Of a stretch of DNA of 64,000 nucleotides, positions 1-8,322 are shown one piece after another; within the stretch, counting starts at the first letter, position 1; each line of letters opens with the position of its first letter. Origin of the DNA: DASWIP01 sp036397635 (GTDB lineage Bacteria; Actinomycetota; AC-67); contig DASWIP010000018.1 in NCBI GenBank assembly GCA_036397635.1, positions 1-64,000 on the forward strand, given 5' to 3'. Made by a program: the position numbers and the translations under genes. The notes beneath the pieces are model-generated. The model was not told the origin of the DNA and made no database searches. It worked only from the letters and a program-made list of their open reading frames with translations.

Positions 1-1
1 C

Positions 2-118
2 CACGCCGTGCGCATCCTTGCTCGGGCTTGGTCGCGCGTGATCTGGAAGATGTGGCAGACCAATGAGCCCTACGACGTCAACCGACACGGAGGGGCGGTG
101 ATGCTTATCTTCGCCTGA
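2..118 (+). mobile_element. C-terminal end of an IS110-like transposase (cut by window edge)
   Basis: A plus-strand frame is open from the left edge to a TGA at 116-118 and encodes 38 residues. The tail has the pattern RAWSRVIW followed by NEPYDVNRHGG, which resembles the extreme C-terminus of IS110/IS116/IS902-type transposases common in actinobacteria. The rest of the element lies outside the window, so whether it is intact cannot be judged. The family call rests on a remembered motif in a short tail. No inverted repeat is evident before the alr stop at 136. Confidence 0.5.
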
Positions 119-135
119 GGTTGACCTAGGGAATC

Positions 136-1212
136 TCACGCCCTCACCTCGATCCGTTCGATCGAGGACGAGATCGTCACCCGGCGCGCGGGGATCCGAG
201 CGACCGAACCGATCGCGACGTCGGGCATGTCGTCCACCACGACGGTGGCGGCCTGCATGGCGACGCGACCGACGACCGGTGCGCGCCGCTCCCCGAAGAG
301 CACCGCGCGCGCCGAACGCTGCGGCCGGGCGACCGTCGCGACGCTTCTCAGGAACGTCTTCACCGCCGCGCCGAGCGTCTCGGTGCGTGCGCGCGGCTCG
401 AGTGTGAACCCATCGGCGTAGCCGACCGGCACGGTCGCCACGCGCGTCGGCGCTTTGGCTCGCCACTCCGAGCCGTACCCGACCGTGGCGCCGGCCGGCA
501 GCGTGCGGACCGAGGCGACGCGCGCGTACCAGGTCAGGGCCTCGCGCTTGGTCCAGGGCGCGTGCACGCCCGGCGGGTCCATCCCGTACAAGGCCGTGCC
601 GACGCGGACCATGTCGAAGCGGGCATCGGGACGACGGATCACCGCGGCCGAGTTCGCGCAATGGGCCACGAAGTGCATGCCTGCCGAGCGCAGGCTCGCC
701 ACCACGTCGGCGAACTGCTGGACCTGCGCGCGCCCGCTCGGCTTCGCCGCGTCGGCCAGGTGGGTCCAAACCCCGGCCAGCGTCGCGCGCGCCGTTACCG
801 CGCGCGCCGCTTCCGCAGCATCCTCCGGTCGCACTCCCAGCCGTCCCATCCCGGTGTCTATCTTCAGGTGCACGCGCGCCCCGGCCGGCAGCGAGGAGAT
901 CTCCTCGCGTGAGCAGGCAACGATCTCACAGCCGAGCGCGACCGCTTCGGCGGGATCGGCGGCCGGGACCATGATCAGGACCGGCGCGGCGATGTCGGCA
1001 GCGCGGAGGGCGCGCGCCTCCTCGATCCTGGTGACGCCGAGCATCTCTGCGCCGGCTTGCGCGAAGGCCCGCCCCGCCAGCACCAGATCGTGGCCGTAGC
1101 CGTTCGCCTTCACGACCGCGCACACCGGCGCGCCCGAGTGCCCGGCGACCTCCCGGAAGTTGGATCCGAGGGCGGCGGTGGAGATCTCGACCCACGTGGA
1201 ACGTCCGCTCAA
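136..1212 (-). CDS. alr: Alanine racemase
   Basis: PLP-dependent enzyme that converts L-alanine to D-alanine for peptidoglycan. The 358-residue protein fits the family length. The PLP-lysine motif VVKANGYGHD has its lysine near residue 35, and the second catalytic base is expected at the tyrosine of GYGSEW near residue 246. An in-frame TTG at 1212 is taken as the start: it overlaps the TGA of the upstream FemAB gene, and no ATG or GTG nearby preserves the conserved N-terminus (TWVEIS). The overlap implies translational coupling. It is the last gene of a minus-strand run of cell-wall genes. Confidence 0.93.
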   Translation of the reverse strand: MSGRSTWVEISTAALGSNFREVAGHSGAPVCAVVKANGYGHDLVLAGRAFAQAGAEMLGVTRIEEARALRAADIAAPVLIMVPAADPAEAVALGCEIVACSREEISSLPAGARVHLKIDTGMGRLGVRPEDAAEAARAVTARATLAGVWTHLADAAKPSGRAQVQQFADVVASLRSAGMHFVAHCANSAAVIRRPDARFDMVRVGTALYGMDPPGVHAPWTKREALTWYARVASVRTLPAGATVGYGSEWRAKAPTRVATVPVGYADGFTLEPRARTETLGAAVKTFLRSVATVARPQRSARAVLFGERRAPVVGRVAMQAATVVVDDMPDVAIGSVARIPARRVTISSSIERIEVRA

Positions 1213-2282
1213 TCCGCCGCCTCCGGACCGCGGCCGGCGAGCCGCGCGCGCACCTTGATCGCGGTCGGCGCCGCGGCGCGCCAGATCGCGTACCACCCGT
1301 TCCGCAGCGCGAGGTCGAACTCGCCGGCGTACTCGACGTAGGTCGCGCCGAACCCTTCCTTGAAGCGGTTGAGGCCGGCGAGGTGCTCGTCGACGGGCTC
1401 CCCATCGCGCACCGGCGACACGCCCCGGAAGTCGTACACCTTGAACCCCTTCTCCGCCGCCCAGCGGATCGCGGTCCATTGGAGCAGATGGTTGGGCATG
1501 ACGTTGCGATGCTCGTTCGCCGAGGCGCCGTAGTTGTACACGACGCGCTCGCCCAGCATGGTGCAGATGATGGAGGCGACCTGCGTTCCGTCGAACTCGG
1601 CCACCCACATCCTCAGCATGCCGCGGGGCTCGAGCACGTCCCAGAGCCGCTGGAAGTACGAGCGGCCTCGGCCCACGAACCCGTCCCGCTTGGCGGTCTC
1701 CAGGTAGATGGCGTGGAAGCCGGCGAGGTCGTCACGATCCCCCTCTCGCACCACGACGCCCTTGCGCTCGGCGAGCCGGACGTTGTACCGCCACTTGGAC
1801 TTGAAGCCGGCGAGCACCTGGTCGGGGCCGGGCGTGAGGTCGAGCACCATGACTGCGACCGGCTGCACGCCACCGAAGGCTCCGCCGGACACATGGCGCA
1901 GCCCGGCGGCCTCGAGCGCGCCGGCCGGCCAGGCGCCCGGCTCGGCGGGCGGATCGCATTTGAACAGGAACGCGTTGCCGGCGCGCCGCCGTATCTCGTC
2001 GAGCAGCGCGCGCAACGCCCGGTCGTCGCCCTCGGCCACCACCGGGCCGCGCGGCGCGTAGAGCAACGGTGGCACGCCGCGGACCGGGGTGAGGCGCAGC
2101 ACCGAGCATGCGGCGCGCGCGCGGCCTTGCTCGTCCTCGATCAGCAACCGCAACGGGTCCCAGCCGGTCGCGGCTTTGACCTCGCCCCACTCCCAGGACT
2201 GCAGCACGTCGGCGCGTGGTGAGGCGGCCACGGCGGCGTCGAAACGCTCCCGGTCGTCCTCGGTGCACACGGTCACGCGCAT
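1209..2282 (-). CDS. FemAB/FemX-like peptidyltransferase (lipid II amino acid ligase family)
   Basis: GNAT-fold protein of 357 residues resembling FemX/MurM enzymes, which add amino acids from aminoacyl-tRNA to the lipid II stem peptide. Family-like segments include QSWEWGEVK near the N-terminus, LLYAPRGPVV, KSKWRYNVRLAERKGV, and a C-terminal HLLQWTAIRWAAEKG followed by YDFRGVSP and LNRFKEGFG. The ATG at 2282 is preferred because a TATGCT box (minus strand, 2295-2290) sits 7 bases upstream, which suggests a leaderless message; an in-frame ATG at 2294 would lie inside that box. It lies between the MurJ/pseudokinase genes and alr. The residue added cannot be predicted. Confidence 0.82.
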   Translation of the reverse strand: MRVTVCTEDDRERFDAAVAASPRADVLQSWEWGEVKAATGWDPLRLLIEDEQGRARAACSVLRLTPVRGVPPLLYAPRGPVVAEGDDRALRALLDEIRRRAGNAFLFKCDPPAEPGAWPAGALEAAGLRHVSGGAFGGVQPVAVMVLDLTPGPDQVLAGFKSKWRYNVRLAERKGVVVREGDRDDLAGFHAIYLETAKRDGFVGRGRSYFQRLWDVLEPRGMLRMWVAEFDGTQVASIICTMLGERVVYNYGASANEHRNVMPNHLLQWTAIRWAAEKGFKVYDFRGVSPVRDGEPVDEHLAGLNRFKEGFGATYVEYAGEFDLALRNGWYAIWRAAAPTAIKVRARLAGRGPEAAD

Positions 2283-2289
2283 CTGCGCG

Positions 2290-2295
2290 AGCATA
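2290..2295 (-). promoter_or_regulatory. -10 box (TATGCT) of femAB-alr
   Basis: TATGCT on the minus strand ends 7 bases before the ATG at 2282. This spacing recurs in front of many genes in the window and predicts transcription starting at or next to the start codon. No clear -35 element is seen. Confidence 0.5.
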
Positions 2296-2329
2296 CCCCG
2301 AGCCGTCGTCGCCCCCGACCGTCCGACGC

Positions 2330-3724
2330 CTACCGCGCGAAGAACTCGACCTCGGCGACCTCGGCGCGATAGGGCAGGTCGGTCCCGCCGCGGTCCTCGA
2401 CCAGCTCGACGATCCACAGCAGGACGTAACGCGTCGTCGTGCCTTGCGGCAGCCGGACCTCTTCCTCGCTGCCGGAGGTGAAGGTGGTGATGCGGCGGAA
2501 CGCCTCCTCGTCGTCGCCCGGCTCGTCCGCGATCCGGATCTCGGCCTTCCAGCCCGGCAGGGTGGACTGCACGGTGATCGATGCGAGGTCCCTGGCCTCA
2601 CCCAGATCGAAGATCAATCCGACCCCGTCCTTGGGGGCGAGATCCCGCTCGGCGTAGTTGAGCGTGCGCCAGCCGGTCAGCGGATCGCCATCGATCGTCT
2701 TGCCCACGTCTTCGCTGTGCTCTTCTCCGTTGCCGGGAGGTGGGTCGAAGTCGGTCACCTCGGCGACGGTGAGAGCCGAGCCGGGCGTCTGCGGCGTCGC
2801 GGTCTCCGTCGTTGTCGGCGCATCGTCGCGGTTGGCGAAGTCGCGAACGAACCCGACGCCGAAGGTCGTCGCCAGCCCGCCGAGTACCAGGATCAGCAGC
2901 ACCGGCACCAGCCATCGGAACTCCGAGCCGGCGAAGCGGGGCCCCGGCGCGTCGCGGGGAACGAAGCGCGCGTGGGGTGCCAAGCCCCCTTCGAACTCGT
3001 CGAGCGTCGGGCGGTTCGCGGGCTGGGGGTCCAGCGCGCGGCGCAGCATCGCGTCGATATCGCCGGGCACGTCCCGGCGCACCTGCCGCGCCGGCGCGGG
3101 CTCCTTCCCCGGTGGCCGCCCGGTGAGCATGTGATAGGTCAGGGCCGCCAGCGCGTACCGATCCCCATCGGCGGGGAGGGCGTCGAGGTCGTCCGCACGG
3201 TATCCGTCGGGCTGCTCGGCGGTCGGGTCGACGCTGCGAACGACGGCACCGACGTCGGCGGCACCGACCGCGAGGATCTTCGCCCGCCCCTCGTCGTCGA
3301 ACAGCACCGTGGACGGCGATAGAGACCCGTGCCAGGTCCCGCGCTCGTGCAGCGCCTCGAGGCCGCGCGCGAGCCCGAGCGCTGCTCGAACCGCATCGGC
3401 CGAGCGCATCGGGCCGGACCGCAGGCGATCGGTCAGCCGGCCCCCGGCCGCGTGCTCGAGCACGACGAACGATGGGTCCTCGCCGATGTCGAAGACCTGC
3501 AGCAGCCCAGGATGGGTGGTTTGTGCGACGCGGGCCGCTTGCTTGAGGAACGCTTTGCGCGCGACTTCATCGGCCGCGAGCTCCGGTGACAGGAGTTGCA
3601 CGAAGACGGCGCGGTCCAGCACGCGATCGCGCGCGAGCCACACCGGGCCGAGCGGTGTCGACCACTCGGTCTTCTTCAGGGTGTACCGCTCGCCGAGGAC
3701 GTCGCCCGCGGTGTGGGCTCGCAT
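2330..3724 (-). CDS. Membrane pseudokinase with extracellular discoidin-like domain (MviN-associated type)
   Basis: Protein of 464 residues. Residues about 10-260 have a Ser/Thr-kinase fold pattern (ERYTL, LARDRVLDRAV, HPGLLQVFDIGED, DRYALAALTYHMLTGRPP), but the active site is lost: the VAIK lysine is replaced (VFVQLL), HRDxKxxN reads HGSLSPST, and DFG reads AVG. One transmembrane helix (WLVPVLLILVLGGLATTFGV) is followed by a Thr-rich linker and an outer domain resembling an F5/8-type C fold (DGDPLTGWRT, IFDLGEARDLASITVQ). In mycobacteria a pseudokinase plus an extracytoplasmic domain form the C-terminal half of MviN/MurJ and bind FhaA once phosphorylated. Here they are encoded separately, just downstream of murJ. 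The ATG overlaps the upstream stop (TGATG). Confidence 0.85.
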   Translation of the reverse strand: MRAHTAGDVLGERYTLKKTEWSTPLGPVWLARDRVLDRAVFVQLLSPELAADEVARKAFLKQAARVAQTTHPGLLQVFDIGEDPSFVVLEHAAGGRLTDRLRSGPMRSADAVRAALGLARGLEALHERGTWHGSLSPSTVLFDDEGRAKILAVGAADVGAVVRSVDPTAEQPDGYRADDLDALPADGDRYALAALTYHMLTGRPPGKEPAPARQVRRDVPGDIDAMLRRALDPQPANRPTLDEFEGGLAPHARFVPRDAPGPRFAGSEFRWLVPVLLILVLGGLATTFGVGFVRDFANRDDAPTTTETATPQTPGSALTVAEVTDFDPPPGNGEEHSEDVGKTIDGDPLTGWRTLNYAERDLAPKDGVGLIFDLGEARDLASITVQSTLPGWKAEIRIADEPGDDEEAFRRITTFTSGSEEEVRLPQGTTTRYVLLWIVELVEDRGGTDLPYRAEVAEVEFFAR

Positions 3725-4107
3725 CAGGTGACCCGGCGGGTATTCGTCGCGCGAGCGAGCGTGAAATCCTTCAAGCCGGGGATGCGGTCGATGAACAGGG
3801 TGGGGGCCTCCTTCTCGATGGTGACGAGGATCACCTCTCCGCCATCGAGAACGTCGAACTCGACCAGCGCGGCCCCGTTGCGCTCGGCGTGGCGCGCTGC
3901 GAGCGCCTCGGCTTTGCTCGAGCTTCCCGTCCGCTCGTACTCCAGGCTCGCTTCTTGCGCGGTATCGATCGCGATGCGATCCACCGTGACGCGGGACACG
4001 ATCACCGCGCCGGCCTCGAACAGGGCGACGCCGAAGATGGCGAAACTGAGCAGCATCTTGATGATCCAACTGAGGATGATCCCGCGCTCCTCGTGGACGA
4101 GCCTCAC
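3724..4107 (-). CDS. Single-helix membrane protein between murJ and the pseudokinase
   Basis: Protein of 127 residues, family not recognised. It has an N-terminal transmembrane helix (IILSWIIKMLLSFAIFGVAL, about residues 10-38) followed by a predicted extracytoplasmic domain of about 90 residues. The GTG start at 4107 overlaps the murJ stop (GTGA) and has a strong GGGAGGA ribosome site 5 bases upstream. The stop overlaps the pseudokinase ATG. These overlaps suggest co-production with MurJ and the pseudokinase, so a partner role in that complex is a fair inference. The N-terminus resembles TadE-like anchors only in being a short RG-x-hydrophobic helix. Confidence 0.75.
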   Translation of the reverse strand: MRLVHEERGIILSWIIKMLLSFAIFGVALFEAGAVIVSRVTVDRIAIDTAQEASLEYERTGSSSKAEALAARHAERNGAALVEFDVLDGGEVILVTIEKEAPTLFIDRIPGLKDFTLARATNTRRVT

Positions 4108-5837
4108 GCTGTCCTCCCTCGTCGCCGGAAGCGGCGCGCGAGCAATGCGATGAAGCCGTCGAACTCTTCCACGCGCAGCGCCTTCGTGCTCGCCGCATAG
4201 GTTACTAGCCCGGCCACCATCGCAACCGATACCTGCGCGAGTTGGCCGCCCAGCGTCTCGACGGTGACGACGTCGCCCATGCCTTCGGCGACCACCCACG
4301 CGACGAGACCGGTCGCGATCGATGCCAGGCCGATGCGCAGGTGAGACGATGCCAGGCGCGCGCCGTCCAGTCCGCCGGCGCGCCGGCGCAGGATCGCGCC
4401 TCCGACGATGGTGCCGACGATGTACGTGAGCGCGTGCGCGAGTCCGAGGCCCGGGACGCCCAGAACGGCGAACGCGGGGATCGCCGTGGCGACGGTGGTG
4501 GCGACGGCGATGATGTTGACGATCCACGGCGTGCGCGTGTCCTGCCGCGCGTAGAAGGCGCGCATCAGCTGCTGGAACGCCGCGTAGGCAGCGAGGCCGA
4601 CGGCCATCAGCGCCAGCGTGTCTGCGAACAACTCGGTCGAACCCACCCCGAACACCCCGTGCTCGAGCAGCAGGCGGATGATGGGTTCGCTCAGGGCGAC
4701 GAAGCCGGCGGCAGCCGGGAACACGATGAACGCGGTCGTGCGCAGGCCGAGGGAGAGGTCGCGGCGGAACGCGGCGGCGTCGCCCCGGACATGATGCTCG
4801 GACAGGTTCGGGACGAGCGCCGTCATGATGCTCACGGCGAAGATGCCGTACGGGAGCTGGTAGAGGATCCAGGCGCTGTTGTAAGCCGAGACGCCACCCT
4901 GCACGCCGTTGGCGAGCATGAACACGACCCACAGCCCGATCTGGTTCACGATCACATAGCCGAGCGAGAACCGCGCGAGGTTCCCGACGTGGCGGATCGC
5001 AGGGTGCCGCCACTGCAGGTCGCGGATCCGGTATCGCCCCGGGAGCCGCCGCACGTACGGCCACAGCACGACCGTCATGGCGATCACGCCCGCGGTGGTT
5101 CCGCCGCCGAGCAGCAGCTTGTCTCCGAGCGTCAGCGTGGTCAGGGTCGGCACGTCGCCGCCGTGCATCATGCGGAAAGCGATGAAGCTGCCCATCACGA
5201 TCAGGTTGTTCAGCACAGGTGCGAACATCGGTGCGGCGAAGCGCCTATGCGCATTCAGCAGGCCGGTGAGCACCGCTCCGGCTGCGTAGAAGATCATCTG
5301 GGGAAGGAACAGTCGCAAGAAGAACGCGCCGACTTCCTGCTGCTGCGCGCGCAGTACGGGATCCTCGACCCGGAACGTATAGATCTGGATCAGCCATGGT
5401 GCTGCGAGGACGGTCAGCACCGACGCCCCCACGCTGAAGATGATCGCCAGGTTCAGGATCGTCGAAGCAAGCCGCCAGGACTCGTCGCGATCGCGGGTGG
5501 TGATGTACTCGATGAACACCGGCACGAAGACGGTGGCCAGGATCTCGCCGAGCACCAGCTGGTAGACGATGTTCGGCATCGAGTTCGCGAGGTTGTATGT
5601 GTCGGGGAGCTTGGATTCGGTCCCGCCGATCGCCCACGCGATCACCGCCAGGCGCACGAACCCGGTCAGTCGCGAAGCCGCCGTGCCGACGCTCATCACG
5701 GCCGTCGCGCGCGCGAGAGACACTGGGGCGCCGGGCGCTTCCGGGGCAGCGGGAGGAGGAAGGGTGGAGGGAGCCTGCTCGATCGGAGGGGGGTCGGTGC
5801 GATGCTCGCGGCGAGGATCGGCGGGGTCGTCGGCCAT
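4104..5837 (-). CDS. murJ: MurJ lipid II flippase (MviN family)
   Basis: Integral membrane protein of 577 residues from the MOP superfamily that flips lipid II across the membrane. After a proline-rich cytoplasmic N-terminus (about 45 residues) come MurJ signatures: MSVGTAASRLTGFVR, the repeated hydrophobic helices, QLPYGIFAVSIMTALVPNLS, and AAYAAFQQLMRAFYARQDTRTPW. It ends after about 14 helices, so the pseudokinase and outer domain fused to mycobacterial MviN are absent and are instead encoded at 2330-3724. The start is the ATG at 5837, 14 bases after the DUF6049 stop. The run DUF6049-MurJ is conserved in actinobacteria. Confidence 0.95.
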   Translation of the reverse strand: MADDPADPRREHRTDPPPIEQAPSTLPPPAAPEAPGAPVSLARATAVMSVGTAASRLTGFVRLAVIAWAIGGTESKLPDTYNLANSMPNIVYQLVLGEILATVFVPVFIEYITTRDRDESWRLASTILNLAIIFSVGASVLTVLAAPWLIQIYTFRVEDPVLRAQQQEVGAFFLRLFLPQMIFYAAGAVLTGLLNAHRRFAAPMFAPVLNNLIVMGSFIAFRMMHGGDVPTLTTLTLGDKLLLGGGTTAGVIAMTVVLWPYVRRLPGRYRIRDLQWRHPAIRHVGNLARFSLGYVIVNQIGLWVVFMLANGVQGGVSAYNSAWILYQLPYGIFAVSIMTALVPNLSEHHVRGDAAAFRRDLSLGLRTTAFIVFPAAAGFVALSEPIIRLLLEHGVFGVGSTELFADTLALMAVGLAAYAAFQQLMRAFYARQDTRTPWIVNIIAVATTVATAIPAFAVLGVPGLGLAHALTYIVGTIVGGAILRRRAGGLDGARLASSHLRIGLASIATGLVAWVVAEGMGDVVTVETLGGQLAQVSVAMVAGLVTYAASTKALRVEEFDGFIALLARRFRRRGRTA

Positions 5838-5851
5838 CGCGGCGGAGCGTA

Positions 5852-7882
5852 TCAGCCTGCGCGCGGCGCGCTGTTCCTTCGTCGCTTCCGGCCGCGCCGC
5901 AGGGATCCCAGGATGAGGAACAGCGCGCCGCCGCCGACGGCGGCCAGCGCGACGGCGCTCACCGCGGTCGAGCGAAGCACGACCGAGCGCGACGCGAGCG
6001 TGCGCCCGTCGGGAGTTTCGACCAGCACCGTGATCGGGAACGAGCCGGTCGCGAGCGCCTCCACCTCGAAGTCCTCGGTCTTGTGCCGTCCGAGCAGCTC
6101 GACGGTCCGCGTATCGCCACCCGGGAACGTGGCCTTGGTGCTGTCGAGACGCACGCGCACGCGGACGGGGAACCCGGTCGCGTTGGTCAGCGTGACCGGA
6201 AGGCGCCCCGTGCGAGAGGTCAACGTCACCGGCCGTGGCGCGATGCCGATCCCCGTCACGATCCGGTCGACCGTTCGCACGGCCGTGCCCGCCAGTGCGG
6301 CGCCCCGCTCGGGCTCTGCCTCCCACTCACCGGATTCGGCGAGCAGCACCATGCGCTCGAGCTCCGGGGCGCGCGGGTGCGACTCGATCGAGATCGAGTC
6401 GAGCAGCTCAAGCGACGCGCGCGCCTGGCGCGCGCGCGCGAGGTTTGCCGCATCCGGAGGCACGACCTGCTCGACATCCATGGCGGGAGCTCGGGGTGGC
6501 AGGATGGCGAGGGCGTCGGTCGCGGTCCGCATCTGCAGCCACGGGGCGGCGGCCAGCCCGTCCAGGGCAGCCGTGAGCGCCGCCGGTTTGGGGATCGATG
6601 AGGAGGCAAGCACCAGCAGCCGGTCTTCAGCGAACAAAGGCACCTCCAGCCAGGCGCTCGCGGTCTCTGCGATCAGGGTCTGCGCCAAGAGGACGCCTTG
6701 GTCCTCTTGTTGGAGGCGCGCGCGCAGGTCGGCATCGATCAGCAAGCTCCCGAGCCGCTCGGTTCCTGCGCGGAGCAGCACCGGGCGGGAAACGCCGAAA
6801 AGGTCGTACCGGAGGCCGGGATGGTCCTCCGGCGTGGGCGGGGGCGCCGGCAGGGTAGCGGGATCCACGACCACGCCTTCAACGCCCAATGTCGCCAGCG
6901 TCGATGCCTCGAGGGGTCCGAGGCGGAAACCGGGCGGCGCCAGGAAGCGGAAGCTCGGCGTGCGGCGCAGATGCTGCTCGACCGCGCGGCGGCCCGCGCC
7001 GATCTGGCGGACCACGTCGCTGCCGAGCCCGTGCGCGCTCAACGCAGCGAGATCCGCCGGCGTGTACGCGGCGCTGCCGACCTCACCGACGACGCCGGCC
7101 GCGGCGGCCAGGCTCTCGAGCGAGCGCCCGGCGGCTGCCGCGAGGGGATGCTGCGGGTCCACCCCCGTGAGCGCACCCCCCGCAGCCTGTAACGCGAACC
7201 CGTCGGCGAGATCGGCCAGCGAATCGATGAACGATCCCGCCGGGAGCAGGGTGACCGGCAAGCCGGGACGTGCGGCCACCGCGTCCATCTGCTGGCGCAG
7301 CTCGTCCAGTCGCATCGCTTCGAGCAGCTCCTCGCTGTAGGCGCCACCGGGCTGGAGTGCGTTGTCGCGACCGACCGGCATGAGCCAGGTCAGGTTCAAC
7401 CGGGTCTCCGGCGCCGAGCCCATGTACGGCACAGCCGTTCGGTACGTTGTCGCGATGCCGTTGACCGAGATGGTGATCGCGACCGGATAGACGCCCGTCC
7501 CCGTCAGGCCGGCGAGATCCGTGCGGGTCAGGCGGACGCTCAGGATGGCCCGCTCGCCGGGCGGCAGCGGGTCCGGGCGCGCCTGGCCCGCTGTGTGGAT
7601 GGGCGCGCGCGCGGTCCCGGCGTCGATCGTTTCGCGAAGCTGCGATCGGGAGAGCACCGGCGGATACAGCGTCACCTGCATCGTCACGTCCCGGGCGTCA
7701 TCGTCTCCCCCGTTGAAGACCTGCGCCACGATCTCAAGTGGGTTGGACTCGTCCACGAACGGGCTGATGCGTCCGATCCGCATGACGACCGAGGCTGCAT
7801 CCTGGGCGGCGAGCGCGGCCGGAGCGGACCCCGGCACCGCCGCCGTCAGCGCGAGCGCAAGGACCAGGGTGCGACGGACCAC
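5852..7882 (-). CDS. DUF6049 secreted/anchored protein (mycobacterial Rv3909-like)
   Basis: Protein of 676 residues. It has a signal peptide (VLALALTAAVPGSAPAALA), a large extracytoplasmic region with beta-rich Ig-like parts near both ends (VTLYPPVLSRSQLR; GRLPVTLTNATGFPVRV), and a C-terminal helix (ALAAVGGGALFLILGSL) followed by a basic tail. Length, topology and position just upstream of murJ match the DUF6049 family (Rv3909 in M. tuberculosis), whose function is not established. The GTG start at 7882 is 7 bases after a TAGCAT box, so the message is probably leaderless. This would be the first gene of the murJ operon. Confidence 0.85.
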   Translation of the reverse strand: MVRRTLVLALALTAAVPGSAPAALAAQDAASVVMRIGRISPFVDESNPLEIVAQVFNGGDDDARDVTMQVTLYPPVLSRSQLRETIDAGTARAPIHTAGQARPDPLPPGERAILSVRLTRTDLAGLTGTGVYPVAITISVNGIATTYRTAVPYMGSAPETRLNLTWLMPVGRDNALQPGGAYSEELLEAMRLDELRQQMDAVAARPGLPVTLLPAGSFIDSLADLADGFALQAAGGALTGVDPQHPLAAAAGRSLESLAAAAGVVGEVGSAAYTPADLAALSAHGLGSDVVRQIGAGRRAVEQHLRRTPSFRFLAPPGFRLGPLEASTLATLGVEGVVVDPATLPAPPPTPEDHPGLRYDLFGVSRPVLLRAGTERLGSLLIDADLRARLQQEDQGVLLAQTLIAETASAWLEVPLFAEDRLLVLASSSIPKPAALTAALDGLAAAPWLQMRTATDALAILPPRAPAMDVEQVVPPDAANLARARQARASLELLDSISIESHPRAPELERMVLLAESGEWEAEPERGAALAGTAVRTVDRIVTGIGIAPRPVTLTSRTGRLPVTLTNATGFPVRVRVRLDSTKATFPGGDTRTVELLGRHKTEDFEVEALATGSFPITVLVETPDGRTLASRSVVLRSTAVSAVALAAVGGGALFLILGSLRRGRKRRRNSAPRAG

Positions 7883-7889
7883 GGCAACG

Positions 7890-7895
7890 ATGCTA
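7890..7895 (-). promoter_or_regulatory. -10 box (TAGCAT) of the DUF6049-murJ operon
   Basis: TAGCAT on the minus strand is separated by 7 bases from the GTG at 7882. It lies back to back with the TACCAT box of the divergent TauE gene at 7941-7946, so this short intergenic region probably fires in both directions. Confidence 0.5.
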
Positions 7896-7940
7896 CTCGA
7901 CCTCCGGTCGGCGCCGAGCGACCGGATGGCGGTGCTCGGC

Positions 7941-7946
7941 TACCAT
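7941..7946 (+). promoter_or_regulatory. -10 box (TACCAT) of the split TauE genes
   Basis: TACCAT ends 7 bases before the ATG at 7954, the spacing expected for leaderless transcription. No -35 match is obvious. Confidence 0.45.
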
Positions 7947-7953
7947 CGCCGCG

Positions 7954-8322
7954 ATGCGGACCGGACGGAGAGCGTGGTCGATCCCGCTGATCGGCATGGC
8001 CGGTGGGCTCATCTCGGGACTGCTCGGCGTCGGAGGCGGGCTCGTCATCGTCCCTGGTCTCGTCTTCGTCGCTCGGATGGCACAGCGGCGCGCGCACGCG
8101 ACTTCGTTGGCAGCGATCGTGCCCGTTGCCGCGGTCGGCGCCGTCGTCTACGCGGCCACCGAGCGAGCGGTCGATCTCCGGATCGCTGCTGTGCTGACGG
8201 CTGGTGCGATCGTAGGGGCGCCGCTTGGTGTGCGCGCGCTCGCCCGCATCCCCGAACCGGCGCTCCGGGTCGCGTTCGCCGCTCTCTCGATGGCGCTCGG
8301 GATCAGACTGGTCCTCACGTGA
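7954..8322 (+). CDS. TauE/SafE-type permease, N-terminal-half protein
   Basis: Membrane protein of 122 residues with about four helices and the glycine-rich TauE/SafE signature GLISGLLGVGGGLVIVPGLV. Full members of this sulfite/sulfonate/anion exporter-like family are about 240-270 residues and contain this repeat twice. Here the repeat is a separate gene, and its TGA overlaps the GTG of a second half-size gene (GTGA at 8319-8322). The pair may assemble as a heterodimer. A single-base indel splitting one gene is the alternative. Confidence 0.8.
   Translation: MRTGRRAWSIPLIGMAGGLISGLLGVGGGLVIVPGLVFVARMAQRRAHATSLAAIVPVAAVGAVVYAATERAVDLRIAAVLTAGAIVGAPLGVRALARIPEPALRVAFAALSMALGIRLVLT

Noticed and set aside
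2330..3724. Active Ser/Thr protein kinase
   Set aside because: The ATP lysine, the catalytic HRD aspartate and the DFG motif are all missing, so a pseudokinase call is required.
4242..7340. A 1032-codon open frame on the plus strand
   Set aside because: It lies antisense to murJ and DUF6049, has low-complexity Arg/Gly/His composition and no motifs. High GC keeps the opposite frame open; the minus-strand genes carry clear family signatures.
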